Positions 17,160-26,686 of a DNA stretch of 64,000 bases are shown piece by piece; position 1 is the stretch's first letter; each line of letters starts with the position of its first letter. Location: assembly GCA_013298145.1 (NCBI GenBank), contig JAAFJO010000004.1, positions 359,233 to 423,232 of the forward strand, given 5' to 3'. Below the pieces are notes generated by a model, which saw only the letters and a list, made by a program, of their open reading frames with translations, made no database searches and had not been told where the DNA came from. Source of the DNA: Betaproteobacteria bacterium (GTDB lineage: Bacteria; Pseudomonadota; Gammaproteobacteria; Burkholderiales; Casimicrobiaceae). The position numbers and the translations under genes are program-made.

Positions 17160-18365
17160 CTACGCCGCTTTTAAGCGCGGCGCGAGCGGCGCCTCCTTGA
17201 TCGGCAGGTGAATCAGCGCTGCGGCGATCGCGAGCAGCGCGTCGATCACCCAGACGGTGTCGTAGCTGCCAGTCATTACAAACAGTTTGCCGCCGAGCCA
17301 GGCACCGAGAAATCCACCGATCTGGTGCGAAAGCATGACGATTCCGAAGAGCATTGCCATGTTTGCTGGGCCGAAGAACTTCGCGACCAACCCGGCGGTG
17401 GGCGGTACCGTCGATAAGAACGTGAGCCCCATGAATGCGGCAAATATGAGCATCACTGTTGCGGTTTTGGGCGCAGCGAGAAAGATCAACACAGCGACAG
17501 CGCGCGACGCGTAAACCAGCGACAAGAGCGACTTCATTCGCCAGCGACCAACCGCCCATCCCATCGCTAGGCTGCCGATGATGTTGAACAAGCCGAGAAT
17601 TGCCAGCGCCCAACCGCTCACCGAAGGCGGCAATCCGCAGCTCGCCACCACATTGGGCAAATGTGTCGCAAGAAACGCGACGTGGAATCCGCAAACGAAG
17701 AATCCAGCGCACAGCAATACGTAGCTGCGATCAGCAAAAGCGCGTTCTGTCGCTTCCCGCGCAGACAGCCTCGGTGCTGCGGGGGTCGTCTCGGCGCTCA
17801 TCGGACGAGCCCGCAAGACTAACGCCGCTGGCAAAGCGAGCAGTACGAGCAAGCCGATGGCCTGCATGGAACTCACCCATCCAAAAGACGCCGTCAGCGC
17901 AACAGCAAGAGGTGCCATCAAAAACTGCCCGAACGAGCCACCCGCGTTCACCACACCCGTGGCGAATCCCCGCGTCTCTGCGGGAAGCAACCGGGTGGTC
18001 GCCGCCATCAACACCGATGGACCCGCAATGCCGGCACCACCCGCTGCGAGAACGCCAATGGCAAAGATCAAGCCGAGCGTTGTTGTCATGTAGGGCGTAA
18101 TGAATGTGCCGAGCGCAACAAGTAGCAGGCCAACTAAGAGTACGCGCCCAGCACCGACACGATCCGCAATCGCGCCCGCAAACGGCTGCGTGAGCCCCCA
18201 CCAGAGCTGTCCAAACGCAAACGCAAGGCTGATGTTTGCAATGCCGAGCCCCGTCGCAGAATCGATGCTCGGGATGAACAGCCCCATCGTTTGCCTAGAA
18301 CCCATCGCGAGCGCGAAGGTGCCTGCTGCCGCGAACAAAACCAGCCATACGGGAAATGGTTTCAC
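17160..18365 (-). CDS. MFS transporter
   Basis: 401 residues with twelve predicted transmembrane segments; begins with GTG whose bases overlap the TGA stop of the marR gene (4-bp overlap). Typical MFS signatures: an Asp/Arg loop-2/3 motif (FAGAIADRVGAGR, near residue 62-74) and a Gly/Pro-rich TM5. The subgroup resembles oxalate/formate-type or nitrate-like exporters in general appearance, but the substrate cannot be assigned. Coupled to a MarR regulator, it is likely an inducible efflux or uptake pump. Confidence 0.9.
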   Translation of the reverse strand: MKPFPVWLVLFAAAGTFALAMGSRQTMGLFIPSIDSATGLGIANISLAFAFGQLWWGLTQPFAGAIADRVGAGRVLLVGLLLVALGTFITPYMTTTLGLIFAIGVLAAGGAGIAGPSVLMAATTRLLPAETRGFATGVVNAGGSFGQFLMAPLAVALTASFGWVSSMQAIGLLVLLALPAALVLRARPMSAETTPAAPRLSAREATERAFADRSYVLLCAGFFVCGFHVAFLATHLPNVVASCGLPPSVSGWALAILGLFNIIGSLAMGWAVGRWRMKSLLSLVYASRAVAVLIFLAAPKTATVMLIFAAFMGLTFLSTVPPTAGLVAKFFGPANMAMLFGIVMLSHQIGGFLGAWLGGKLFVMTGSYDTVWVIDALLAIAAALIHLPIKEAPLAPRLKAA

Positions 18366-18808
18366 GCTACTTGCTCCAGTAATACGTTGTTTATCTGATC
18401 AATCACATCGTGCAAGTGAGCAACGTTTGCAACACCCAAACGTTCGTTGAGCGCGAGCTGCGCACGCTTCCATGCCCGCTTAGCTTCGGCTCGTTTCGCG
18501 ACGCCCGCCTTTGTGAGCGACAGCGTATGGCTGCGCGCGTCTTCGCCAGATTCAATGGCCACCCAGCCCGATGCCACGAGCGGTTTGAGGTTTCTCGACA
18601 GCGTTGACGAATCCATACCCATTTCAATGGCGAGCGCGGCTTGCGTGATGGGCGCGAGTTTCTCGATGTGAGTTAAGACGGAATACTGAGTCGTTTTGAG
18701 ACCCGTCGACGCCATCTCACGCTCGTAGACGACTGACACGCGACGCAGAAGTGATCGCAACTTGTAGTTGGTGCAGCCAATTGGGGCTGTAAGGGAGTAG
18801 GCACTCAT
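18362..18808 (-). CDS. MarR family transcriptional regulator
   Basis: 148 residues. The winged helix-turn-helix region reads TQAALAIEMGMDSSTLSRNLKPLVASGWV, with the wing SGEDARSHTLSLTKAG. It is translationally coupled to the MFS gene and divergent from a thioesterase gene at 18866. The 58-bp divergent region holds two direct copies of TTGCANATACAA, likely its operators, so it probably controls both transcripts. The inducing ligand is unknown. Confidence 0.93.
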   Translation of the reverse strand: MSAYSLTAPIGCTNYKLRSLLRRVSVVYEREMASTGLKTTQYSVLTHIEKLAPITQAALAIEMGMDSSTLSRNLKPLVASGWVAIESGEDARSHTLSLTKAGVAKRAEAKRAWKRAQLALNERLGVANVAHLHDVIDQINNVLLEQVA

Positions 18809-18820
18809 AATTCATTATAG

Positions 18821-18847
18821 TTGCATATACAATTATTGCAGATACAA
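18821..18847. promoter_or_regulatory. Two probable MarR operators, TTGCANATACAA
   Basis: TTGCATATACAA at 18821-18832 and TTGCAGATACAA at 18836-18847 lie 15 bp apart between marR and the thioesterase gene. Each is a half-symmetric site of the kind MarR dimers bind. Confidence 0.6.
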
Positions 18848-18865
18848 CGATTTAGAAAGTGACGT

Positions 18866-19408
18866 ATGAGCGATGAAGTGTTGGCCGCGTGGATCGCCGA
18901 CGAAGCGCACGTTCGCGAGCGAATTGGCGCGGCGGGCGTCGTTGCAATGGAATCAGCATCGACGCTGAGCGGTATCGAGGTATTCGAGAAGATGTTTGCG
19001 GGCGAATTGCCGCGTCCTTCAATCGGTGACACGATGGACTTTGTGGCTGTGCATGTTGAGCACGGCAAGGCAATCTTTCAAGGAAAGCCGTCCAACCGAG
19101 TACTCAATCCAATGGGCACCGTGCACGGCGGCTGGTACGCAACACTGCTTGATTCAGCGGTTGGCTGCGCCGTGCATTCGACGCTGCCAGCGGGAAAGGC
19201 CTACACCACGCTTGAACTCAAGCTCAACATCGTGCGCGCGATTTCGGTCAAGACACCGCTCGTGCGCGCAATCGGACAAGTGATCCATGTCGGCCGACAG
19301 GTCGCAACCGCAGAGGCTCGTTTGGTCGGTCACGATGGGACACTTTATGCGCACGCGACTACAACGTGCCTGATTTTCGATATCGCACAACAGAAAATCG
19401 CGCGATAA
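18866..19408 (+). CDS. PaaI-type hotdog thioesterase
   Basis: 180 residues. The C-terminal ~130 residues form a hotdog fold with the PaaI/YbgC-like signature NPMGTVHGGWYATLLDSAVG (His and Gly of HGG; Asp in LLDSA), followed by YTTLELKLNIVRA. Such enzymes hydrolyse acyl-CoA or phenylacetyl-CoA type thioesters in the cytoplasm. The first ~50 residues are a helical extension. The divergent MarR and coupled MFS suggest a detoxification or aromatic-acid context, but that is inference. Confidence 0.88.
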   Translation: MSDEVLAAWIADEAHVRERIGAAGVVAMESASTLSGIEVFEKMFAGELPRPSIGDTMDFVAVHVEHGKAIFQGKPSNRVLNPMGTVHGGWYATLLDSAVGCAVHSTLPAGKAYTTLELKLNIVRAISVKTPLVRAIGQVIHVGRQVATAEARLVGHDGTLYAHATTTCLIFDIAQQKIAR

Positions 19409-19416
19409 ACGCGGCG

Positions 19417-19995
19417 CTAGGCGAGTTTCTTAACTCGTTCGCGCAAACGCTGCACATCGATCCGCAAGCGCTGGATGTCGGCGGCGAACTTCGCTACATC
19501 CTCTCGCTCTGCCACCAGCTTGGCTTCATCGTGCACGTAGCGCTTGCCCGCTTCATGCAAACTCTCCCGTGCGTTTTCGCCAAAGGCCTTGAGCGCTCGA
19601 AACAACTTAACCGCTTCGTTCGCGAAGATCGGGCCGACGATGCGTTCAAGTTCAGCCTCCGCAGCGAGCGGTAGCGCCTTGAACGCCTTAGAGAGATCCT
19701 GAAGCAAGCCCGCCTGACCCGAAATTTTTGCTGCGCGAAGTGCTGCCTCTTCGCCCTGAGCAATCAGCGGTAATGCCGTCAGCGGAAACTCAACGGTCAC
19801 CGTCGCAGGCGCGGCGCGCACATCCGCTTCTCCACTTTCGAGTCCGCCATCGGTTGCAATCTTCAACGTGGCAATGAACGGCGGCATCCGAATTTGAAGC
19901 GTCTCGTTAGCGTGAGTCGCCAACAGCTTCATCGCCGCTGGGTCGTGAGAAATGAGGCGCGAGAGCGCTCGGGCAATCAGGCTGGAAGGAAGCAT
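19417..19995 (-). CDS. ubiJ: Ubiquinone biosynthesis accessory factor UbiJ (SCP2 domain)
   Basis: 192 residues. The N-terminal ~110 residues match an SCP2-like lipid-binding domain and the C-terminus is a coiled coil (FAADIQRLRIDVQRLRERVKKL). UbiJ scaffolds the soluble Ubi complex and binds its lipid intermediates. Its position two genes beyond ubiE supports the name. A terminator at 20023-20052 separates it from the Tim44-like gene, so it needs its own promoter. The usual downstream partner ubiB is not here: the gene is convergent with a thioesterase. Confidence 0.85.
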   Translation of the reverse strand: MLPSSLIARALSRLISHDPAAMKLLATHANETLQIRMPPFIATLKIATDGGLESGEADVRAAPATVTVEFPLTALPLIAQGEEAALRAAKISGQAGLLQDLSKAFKALPLAAEAELERIVGPIFANEAVKLFRALKAFGENARESLHEAGKRYVHDEAKLVAEREDVAKFAADIQRLRIDVQRLRERVKKLA

Positions 19996-20022
19996 CCCGC
20001 TATTTTCGCAAACTGCGCGCGT

Positions 20023-20052
20023 AAAAAAAGCCGACCCGCAGGTCGGCTTTTT
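20023..20052 (-). terminator. Bidirectional terminator between the Tim44-like gene and ubiJ
   Basis: AAAAAAAGCCGACC and GGTCGGCTTTTT arms flank a CGCA loop. On the minus strand the T-tract is seven bases, so it ends the Tim44-like transcript. Confidence 0.88.
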
Positions 20053-20064
20053 CGGCGGCTGAGT

Positions 20065-20967
20065 TTAGCCCTGCTGAATACCTGCTAACAGCCAGCCTTT
20101 GCTGCCGTCTACAGGTTTCACCAAATTCCATGTCTCACGGAAAGGCGAGCCCATCACCATGCCGTCTTCACGGATTTTTCCGCTGAATTCGACGGATGCC
20201 CAGTAGTTGCCGCGCTCGGTTTCAATCCCAAGCAATTCTGCATTGAGCTCATCGACCTGTGTGGCTTCCTTATTACCCGCTACAACGTCTTTCGCGATCT
20301 GGTTGTAGAACTCATCCGTCGCGAAATCGCGCACCGCGTCTAAATCGCCCTTGTCATTCGCGGCTTGAAGCGCAAGGAACTGCTTCTTCGCGTTGTCTTC
20401 AAACCCGCTCTTGTCGAAACCTGCTGGAATGCCGAACCCAGCAGCAAGCCCCGGCAGAGCCGCAGCACTTGCGCCGCCGGCAGCACTCCGAGCCATCGGC
20501 TCAGCGGATGCAGGCGTTGGCGCTTGGTACGGCATCGGCGCGCCATTCGCAGTGGCTTGTTTGCGCATCATGTTGCGCGCCAAGAAGCCCAAGCCAATCA
20601 GCATCGCAACAGCGACTAACAAGAACATCAGGAAACCACCCGCGCCAAGCTGCGAGAACAGCAAACCCAGGCCTAAACCTGCGGCAATCGCGGCAACGGG
20701 GCCTGCCCACTTCGCCAGGCCAGTTTTCGCGGCGGCGCCTGCGGCTGCAGTACCCGCAGCACCCGCGGCCGGCGCAGCGGCGGCGGCGTTAGTAGGCGTT
20801 GCTTGGCTTGCGCTCGGGCCGCCAGCTTGGCGCTGACTCACGGAATCGCGCTGTGAACCAACAGACTTACCGCCACCGAATTTTTTGGCGTCAGCCATCG
20901 ATGCGCCGAATGCAATTGCGGACGCAAGCACTGTAGAGGAAACAATTTTGAGTAATTTAGATGCCAT
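20065..20967 (-). CDS. Tim44-like domain protein, membrane-anchored
   Basis: 300 residues. A signal peptide or anchor (LLKIVSSTVLASAIAFGASMADA) is followed by a Ser/Gln/Ala-rich stretch, a transmembrane pair (about 95-135) and a C-terminal Tim44-like domain (KKQFLALQAANDKGDLDAVRDF..., FYNQIAKDV). Bacterial Tim44-like proteins are of uncertain function, possibly in membrane protein assembly or quinone metabolism. The start at 20967 has GGAG upstream and fits the signal peptide better than the frame from 21000. It lies in the ubiE cluster, as is common in betaproteobacteria. Confidence 0.85.
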   Translation of the reverse strand: MASKLLKIVSSTVLASAIAFGASMADAKKFGGGKSVGSQRDSVSQRQAGGPSASQATPTNAAAAAPAAGAAGTAAAGAAAKTGLAKWAGPVAAIAAGLGLGLLFSQLGAGGFLMFLLVAVAMLIGLGFLARNMMRKQATANGAPMPYQAPTPASAEPMARSAAGGASAAALPGLAAGFGIPAGFDKSGFEDNAKKQFLALQAANDKGDLDAVRDFATDEFYNQIAKDVVAGNKEATQVDELNAELLGIETERGNYWASVEFSGKIREDGMVMGSPFRETWNLVKPVDGSKGWLLAGIQQG

Positions 20968-21145
20968 TTTTAGGCTCCAACGAAAGTTCTTGTGGCGCAC
21001 AGGGAGCGAGCAAAGTTACTCGCTGCCACGCGGGGAATATAGTGGCAATCGGTTCACATACAACCGAGATTCGCGAATTCGCAGGTCAGGATTTCCCGCG
21101 TCGATTCCCTGCAAAGAAACTGTCCAGGCTTTTTTCAGGGCTTTA

Positions 21146-21883
21146 CTATGACAACCGATAGCCGATGTGCGTAGCAACGATGCCGCCAGTCAGGTTGAAG
21201 TAGTCGGAGCGCTTGAACCCTGCCCGCTCAAACATCGCCTTTAACGTCTCTTGATCTGGGTGCATGCGAATGCTTTCCGCCAGATAGCGATAACTCTCTT
21301 CATCGCCCGCTATTCGAGCGCCCATGCGGGGAAGAACGTTAAACGAATACCAATCGTAAGGCGCTTTCAACAGCGAATTCGGTTTAGAAAATTCGAGCAC
21401 GAGCGCTCGCCCGCCCACCCGCAAAACGCGATGCATTTCAGCGAACGCAATTTCTTTGCGCGTGACGTTGCGCAAGCCAAACGCAATAGTCACCGCGTCA
21501 AACGATTGGTCTGCAAACGGTAAGGCTTCGGCGTTGCACTGGGTCGTTGGCGCCAATACGCCTTGGTCGAGCAGACGATTGCGTCCCTCGGCGAGCATGG
21601 CCGCATTGATGTCGGTATGAAGTACGGCGCCCGCTTCCCCAACTAACGGTTTCATGAGCGCAATCAAATCGCCCGTTCCGCTGGCAAGGTCGAGCACGCG
21701 CTCGCCTTTCTGCAATCGAAGCTGATCGACGGCGAAGCGCTTCCAAATCCGATGCAAACCGCCCGACATGACATCGTTCATTACGTCGTACTTCGAGGCC
21801 ACGGAATCGAACACACCACGCACCAGCGTTTGCTTTTTGTCTTCGTCAACCGTTTTGTAGCCGAAGTGAGTCTGCTCAGTCAC
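21146..21883 (-). CDS. ubiE: Demethylmenaquinone/2-methoxy-benzoquinol C-methyltransferase
   Basis: 245 residues. UbiE C-methylates the quinone ring using S-adenosylmethionine in ubiquinone and menaquinone synthesis. The SAM motif [11 protein letters not shown] lies near residue 64-74, with an N-terminal [13 protein letters not shown] and the UbiE signature [17 protein letters not shown]. It overlaps the DUF971 gene upstream by 8 bp. Together with Tim44-like and ubiJ it forms a quinone cluster. Confidence 0.97.
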   Translation of the reverse strand: MTEQTHFGYKTVDEDKKQTLVRGVFDSVASKYDVMNDVMSGGLHRIWKRFAVDQLRLQKGERVLDLASGTGDLIALMKPLVGEAGAVLHTDINAAMLAEGRNRLLDQGVLAPTTQCNAEALPFADQSFDAVTIAFGLRNVTRKEIAFAEMHRVLRVGGRALVLEFSKPNSLLKAPYDWYSFNVLPRMGARIAGDEESYRYLAESIRMHPDQETLKAMFERAGFKRSDYFNLTGGIVATHIGYRLS

Positions 21884-22244
21884 GCGAAGCTCCTGCCTTT
21901 TCGATGCGCGCTAAGTAATCACTCCACGCGCCCTCTTTCTCGACACAAAGCTTATGCAGGTAGTCCCACGAGAAGATACCCGAGTTGTGGCCATCACTAA
22001 ACGTTGGGCGAATGGCGTACATGCCGACGGGCTCAAGCTCCGTGATGTCGATGTTTCGCTTGCCGACTTGCAACACTTCTTGCCCAGGGCCATGCCCCCG
22101 CACCTCGGCAGACGGCGAATACACGCGAAGCATTTCGAACGACAGCTCGTGACTATTGCCGTCGTAGTTGAGCACCAGCACACGACGCTTCTTGTCGAGC
22201 GTAATGTCAGAAGGAATGGGAGTGTCGCGTTCTAAGCCAGGCAC
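21876..22244 (-). CDS. DUF971 domain protein (gamma-butyrobetaine hydroxylase N-like)
   Basis: 122 residues, one DUF971 domain: [30 protein letters not shown], then [18 protein letters not shown]. The domain is a small beta fold also found at the N-terminus of 2-oxoglutarate hydroxylases. The stand-alone form has no established function; some links to Fe-S or quinone metabolism exist from gene neighbourhood. The gene overlaps ubiE by 8 bp, so both are co-transcribed. No unusual feature is seen. Confidence 0.9.
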   Translation of the reverse strand: MPGLERDTPIPSDITLDKKRRVLVLNYDGNSHELSFEMLRVYSPSAEVRGHGPGQEVLQVGKRNIDITELEPVGMYAIRPTFSDGHNSGIFSWDYLHKLCVEKEGAWSDYLARIEKAGASRD

Positions 22245-22516
22245 GTGCGCAAGTCCGACGGTAGGGTTATAAAAGCCATTCCTCTATTGTCGCAGAGCCG
22301 AAACCCCGCCAAATAAGTACTTTCGTCCAACCAGCAGGCAGCGCAATGTGTCAGGTGCGAGTCTCGCTCGCAGCAGGCGGTAAACGAGCAAAAACGTCTC
22401 ACGATGACCCTGCAACGCTACACAGCGCTTGGGTTCGAGTTGCCTTGATCCTGAATGCGCGATGCGATACCGAAGTTTGCTGGCTCCCTTCGGCCGACGC
22501 TGGATCAGCACCAGCG

Positions 22517-25500
22517 TCAGAAGCCCAAGTCACGCAGTAGACGAATACTAGACGCCGATAGTTTGGCGAGCAAGGGAAAGGGATCACGTGCCACGTCATC
22601 CCACTGCTGGTTTGGCCCCCCGTGAATACCGTAGATGCCAGGCGAGGCGCCGAAGTTATCGAGCGTTTGCTGCCCGCTAAAGGAATCGGGTTCATAGCGA
22701 ACACGTGCGCTTGCATTGATCGCAATGCTTTGCCAGCGCTGCGAGTTAGCGTCGGTGTCGCAATCGGCCAGCGAAATGAGCTCGTTTGCACCGCGCGCCG
22801 TAAGACATTGATCGACCTGAATGGTGTGGTGAAACGCACCCCGCGCATCACACCACCACTGCGCGGAGTTCGCTCCGCACGCTTGCATGCGAGGCGCCGG
22901 CGGCGCTAGCGCATCGATCACAACACACTGCGCGCCGCTGCGGAGCGCGGTCGCAATTGGAAAAATTGAACCCGCGCTTGGCGCTATGCCACTCGCGCGA
23001 ATGAGCGCACGAAGCTCCGCAGCGCGGGCGGCATCGTTGGCCACGAGTGCTGCTCGATGTTGAGCGATGAAACGCTCAATCGACCAGACCTTCTGCTGCT
23101 GCTCGCGGGCGAGTTCAACCACGGCGCGCGCGGCAGGCGTCAGTTCGGGCAAATCATCTTGCCAGCCCTCTAATTGACTCCATTCTGGCTCCCTAATGCG
23201 AGGATAAAGCGCGCCAGCGAGCGATTCCAGATAAGCGTTCATCGCGCGCAGTTCCTTCGCGCGAAGCATGGCGTAGCCGGTGCTCATTCCGACAACCAAC
23301 GGTGGGGTTACCGCCGCAGCGATGGCAGGAAATACGGTGCTGCCAAGCTCTGTTTCTGTTGCGGCATTGTTCGCCTGCGTCCGGCAACGGATATGGGCGG
23401 AGCGAGGCTCACGAGCCTGGGCAACGTTTACGGAAAAATTGTTGATCGAATTGGCGTCGACTCGCGTTGCCATCAAACTCACGAGCTGATCGGGTTCCGA
23501 CGCAAAGGTGACGCGCAACCAACATTGCCTTGTTGCCAGCGTTAAGTTCGGCGCAGGCAGCGTAAAAGTGTGACCATAGTTACCCACCAGCGGGGCGTAC
23601 ATCAGTGAGCTCGCCGCGCTCGGGTTAGCCGCCAACGTACCCGGATCGTATCCACCAACCAGCGTATAAACTGGAACGCCCAGGCTGATTGGACGAGGCG
23701 CGGAAAAATCAATTTGTCGAGCGGAAGCGTCAACGTACCGATTGTCCGTTGTACTCCAGGCTTTGTATCCCGATGGAAAAGCCAAGTCGGGGACGAAGCG
23801 GTCGAGGTTTCGCTGGATGCGAAGCGCGCTGTAGCCGGTGTGGTGGGTGTACGCCGACAGCGAGTTTGACGTTCGGCCGCCAGACATGGCGTCTGCCCCA
23901 TAAAAGTAGCTATTAGCAAATCGATTAACGCTGAGATCGAGGCCCGCTTCAGTGAGTCCCTGCGCAATTTCGCGCTCCCAAAGCAGATTTCCGCGCATTC
24001 GATTCCGATGAGCGATGTAGCCCCACCCGCTATCTGCGTGGTGAAACGCGTTTATGAAATCCGCCAACGGTGTACTCGACGCTGGAGTGGAAAACACCGC
24101 ACCCGGATAGTGCCCCAGCCCGTAGCTATGACCGAGCTCATGACTGAGCTCATTTCCTACGGATTCGAGTAGCGTAATTTGTCCCGCGCCGCCCGATAGG
24201 CCATGGACTTGCACGCCGTTGGCGTATACACCTTGTCCATGATGAATCGTGTGTTGCGCGATCCAGAACGGATTTCCACCCCCATCACCGCTGCGTGTAC
24301 TGCTAATCCCTTGATTTGCCGTATTGATGCCCGAAGCAATCTGCACTTTCAACGTATCTTGCCGCATGTCGCCGTCGTAGACACCGCCATCGGTTGCGCT
24401 CACGGCGTCGTAAATCACGCCGCGGCGTACGATCACGCGCGGCAAGCGCACATCGGCGTAGCTGGCAACGGTCAGTTTTGCGGCCGGCAGCGTTTGGAAA
24501 TAGTCGGTGCCGTAGGTGATGAGATCGGACACAAACTTTTGGTCCGGGTCTTCGGGCGGGTCCGTCAGCATGCCGACGCGAATTACGTTTAGCAGCACCT
24601 CCGCTGGCGCGGCGAACTGGGTCGAGGGGGCGGGCAGGATGCCGAGTATTTTTTGATCGCCGACAAATTCAATGCTGAGCCCCGGGCGCATTGCGTTCCA
24701 GGGCAACGGCAAACTCCACGCACGCAGCGAGTACGCGACTTTTGGTCCCAGCGCAGCGCCGTAGTCTGGCTTGGGCAGCGCTTGTGGGGGCTGCATCGGG
24801 CGTACCAGAATCGAAACCCCATTCACTTTAACGTGCGCGGTAACTTGTTGCTGCGCAACTGTAGGAGTGAACAAAAGCAATGCGCCCCGATCAGCAACAA
24901 CGCTTGGAAGCGTTAGCGCCGGCCATGTCGAATTTTGTGTGCCGTTGCCGTTGGGATTCACGCTGTGAGATTGCACGAACTGCACCATTCCGCTGAGCGC
25001 GCCGACCAAGTCGTTGCGTATCGGTCGAACGGCTCCAAGCCGGTCCACGTCATAGAAACCGTGGGGTACCAGCGGATCCAGCGCTGGGCTACTGCTTAGC
25101 GGGCAGCCACTGTTGATATAGCTCGTGATCCGCGCGGCATCGCGTGGCGGTGTTGGCCCTTGCGCCGCGGGGAGCGTCTGCGTCAAGGCATCATTTCGAA
25201 ACCCAGCAAGCCAACGCGCGATGATTAAGCTATCGCGCAGCGCAAATACTCCGTCGCCGTCAACGTCGAGGCGTGGAGCGAAGGCTCGTACCGCATCGCT
25301 GAAAACGCTCTCGCTCACTTGGCTGAATCCGATGTTCGCGATGGCAGGGCTTGCCACCGCGAAGCGGCTACGTTGTAGCGCGAGTCCATCGCGCGCGAGC
25401 GACGGCGTACTGGCGGGCGCGACTAATGCGAACGGACAATTAGACTCAGACGCTATCGTTAATGACGACAAAGCAGTCATCACCAACAGCGGAAGCAGCG

Positions 25501-25543
25501 TGCATTTCACCGCGAAACGAAAGATGTGAAGCAAAGGGTTCAT
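22517..25543 (-). CDS. Secreted M66-type (StcE-like) zinc metallopeptidase
   Basis: 1008 residues. A signal peptide (FAVKCTLLPLLVMTALSSLTIA) is followed by a dockerin-like calcium motif DVDGDGVFALRDSLIIARW at about 93-111. A jelly-roll-like region precedes the catalytic motif HELGHSYGLGH at 468-478 (Glu469), which fits the HExxHxxGxxH signature of family M66. The C-terminus (about 850-1000) has QxW-like features of a ricin-type lectin (WWCDARGAFHHTIQ, QCLTARG, SQRWQ). StcE-type enzymes cleave mucin-like glycoproteins; substrate here is unknown. The ATG at 25543 is chosen because the longer frame would overlap the transporter gene. Confidence 0.8.
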   Translation of the reverse strand: MNPLLHIFRFAVKCTLLPLLVMTALSSLTIASESNCPFALVAPASTPSLARDGLALQRSRFAVASPAIANIGFSQVSESVFSDAVRAFAPRLDVDGDGVFALRDSLIIARWLAGFRNDALTQTLPAAQGPTPPRDAARITSYINSGCPLSSSPALDPLVPHGFYDVDRLGAVRPIRNDLVGALSGMVQFVQSHSVNPNGNGTQNSTWPALTLPSVVADRGALLLFTPTVAQQQVTAHVKVNGVSILVRPMQPPQALPKPDYGAALGPKVAYSLRAWSLPLPWNAMRPGLSIEFVGDQKILGILPAPSTQFAAPAEVLLNVIRVGMLTDPPEDPDQKFVSDLITYGTDYFQTLPAAKLTVASYADVRLPRVIVRRGVIYDAVSATDGGVYDGDMRQDTLKVQIASGINTANQGISSTRSGDGGGNPFWIAQHTIHHGQGVYANGVQVHGLSGGAGQITLLESVGNELSHELGHSYGLGHYPGAVFSTPASSTPLADFINAFHHADSGWGYIAHRNRMRGNLLWEREIAQGLTEAGLDLSVNRFANSYFYGADAMSGGRTSNSLSAYTHHTGYSALRIQRNLDRFVPDLAFPSGYKAWSTTDNRYVDASARQIDFSAPRPISLGVPVYTLVGGYDPGTLAANPSAASSLMYAPLVGNYGHTFTLPAPNLTLATRQCWLRVTFASEPDQLVSLMATRVDANSINNFSVNVAQAREPRSAHIRCRTQANNAATETELGSTVFPAIAAAVTPPLVVGMSTGYAMLRAKELRAMNAYLESLAGALYPRIREPEWSQLEGWQDDLPELTPAARAVVELAREQQQKVWSIERFIAQHRAALVANDAARAAELRALIRASGIAPSAGSIFPIATALRSGAQCVVIDALAPPAPRMQACGANSAQWWCDARGAFHHTIQVDQCLTARGANELISLADCDTDANSQRWQSIAINASARVRYEPDSFSGQQTLDNFGASPGIYGIHGGPNQQWDDVARDPFPLLAKLSASSIRLLRDLGF

Positions 25544-25626
25544 GGGTGACAGCTGCGCCTTGAGACGTATTCCGGGATCTTGCATGGGATGACTGATCCA
25601 ACCTACCCAGTGGGTGATTGTGGCAC

Positions 25627-26514
25627 TTATGGCGCGGGCGACCGTGCAGGCCACGTTGCTAGAAGCACCGCAGCGAGCGCGCAAGCAAACGCAAGCGTGT
25701 GCATCGCTGTGAACGACTCAGCCAGAAAAACGATGCCAACTAAAGCGGAGGTAACCGGCAAAAAAATTGTGAACACACCCGCGCGCCCGGCTGGAACAGA
25801 CTTAAGCCCTGTCATCCAAAGCCACACGGTGAACACGCTTGCGGCGAGCGCATATAGAACGAGGCCCGACCACATCGCAAACGACACGCTGGTGAAGTGG
25901 AACGAGAAAGCCTGCCAGATGCCCAGCGGCGTCACCAGTGCCAGCCCCCAGAGATTGATCGCAGCACTGATGTATTTGGGTGAAACGTCGCTCGTGAGTT
26001 TCTTACCAATCACCACGTAGCTTGCTTCGCACAACACAGCGCCGAGCAACAGCGCGATCCCAAGCAATGAGACGTTTGCCCCTTGATCAGAACTCACCTC
26101 ACGCGTGAACGCGAGCAGCGCAACGCCGCCGATTGCAAGCAGGATTGCGGCCCAGGTGCGTGGCGCGATTCGCTCGGAAAGAAAAATCCTCGAGAGAATC
26201 GCCACTGCGGCGGGGATCGCAGCCATGACAACGCCCGCAGAAATCGCGTTTGCGTAGCGCATGCCGTAGAGCATGAAAATTGAAAACAGAAAATTGCCAA
26301 GAAAGGATTCGAGAAACAGCAAACGCTTGGTGCGTGCATCGAGTGGCGTCGGGTTTTCGCCCCGCGATGTCCATGGGGCCATCGCGATCGCGGCTATGCC
26401 GAAGCGCAACCACGCAAGCAGAAAAATAGGGAATACGGCGACGAGCACTTTCGAAAAGCCAACGTAGGCGCCGACGATTGCCATCGCGCCAGCCAGATAC
26501 AGGTATGCAATCAT
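25627..26514 (-). CDS. DMT superfamily transporter (EamA domains)
   Basis: 295 residues with ten transmembrane segments in two EamA repeats (e.g. MLYGMRYANAISAGVVMAAIP in the first, LYALAASVFTVWLWMTGLKSVPAG in the second). Such proteins export amino acids or metabolites across the inner membrane. It ends 84 bp upstream of the M66 gene on the same strand, with no terminator seen, so co-transcription is possible. The upstream gap to 26687 contains a TAGCCC element. Confidence 0.88.
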   Translation of the reverse strand: MIAYLYLAGAMAIVGAYVGFSKVLVAVFPIFLLAWLRFGIAAIAMAPWTSRGENPTPLDARTKRLLFLESFLGNFLFSIFMLYGMRYANAISAGVVMAAIPAAVAILSRIFLSERIAPRTWAAILLAIGGVALLAFTREVSSDQGANVSLLGIALLLGAVLCEASYVVIGKKLTSDVSPKYISAAINLWGLALVTPLGIWQAFSFHFTSVSFAMWSGLVLYALAASVFTVWLWMTGLKSVPAGRAGVFTIFLPVTSALVGIVFLAESFTAMHTLAFACALAAVLLATWPARSPAP

Positions 26515-26611
26515 CAGGGAGGAGCTTATTCGACTTTTAAGTCGTCTCCCTTACGAATTCGGGGCGACGCGCTATTTCAGAGAGTAGTTGCTTCAATTAA
26601 AAACAGCGCTT

Positions 26612-26624
26612 TAGCCCAATTTAA
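26612..26624. repeat. TAGCCCAATTTAA element
   Basis: Variant of the dispersed TAGCCCCAATAAA motif in the gap upstream of the transporter, preceded by CAATTAAAAACAGCGCTT. Confidence 0.5.
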
Positions 26625-26686
26625 CGGGTCGTTTCATGTTGAAGACACTTCTCAGAATCATGGTAACCCGATCCGCGCGATATTGA

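Noticed and set aside
22284..22511. 75-codon minus-strand frame between DUF971 and the M66 gene
   Set aside because: Basic, no motif, no Shine-Dalgarno; it is in a gap of 272 bp where chance frames are common.
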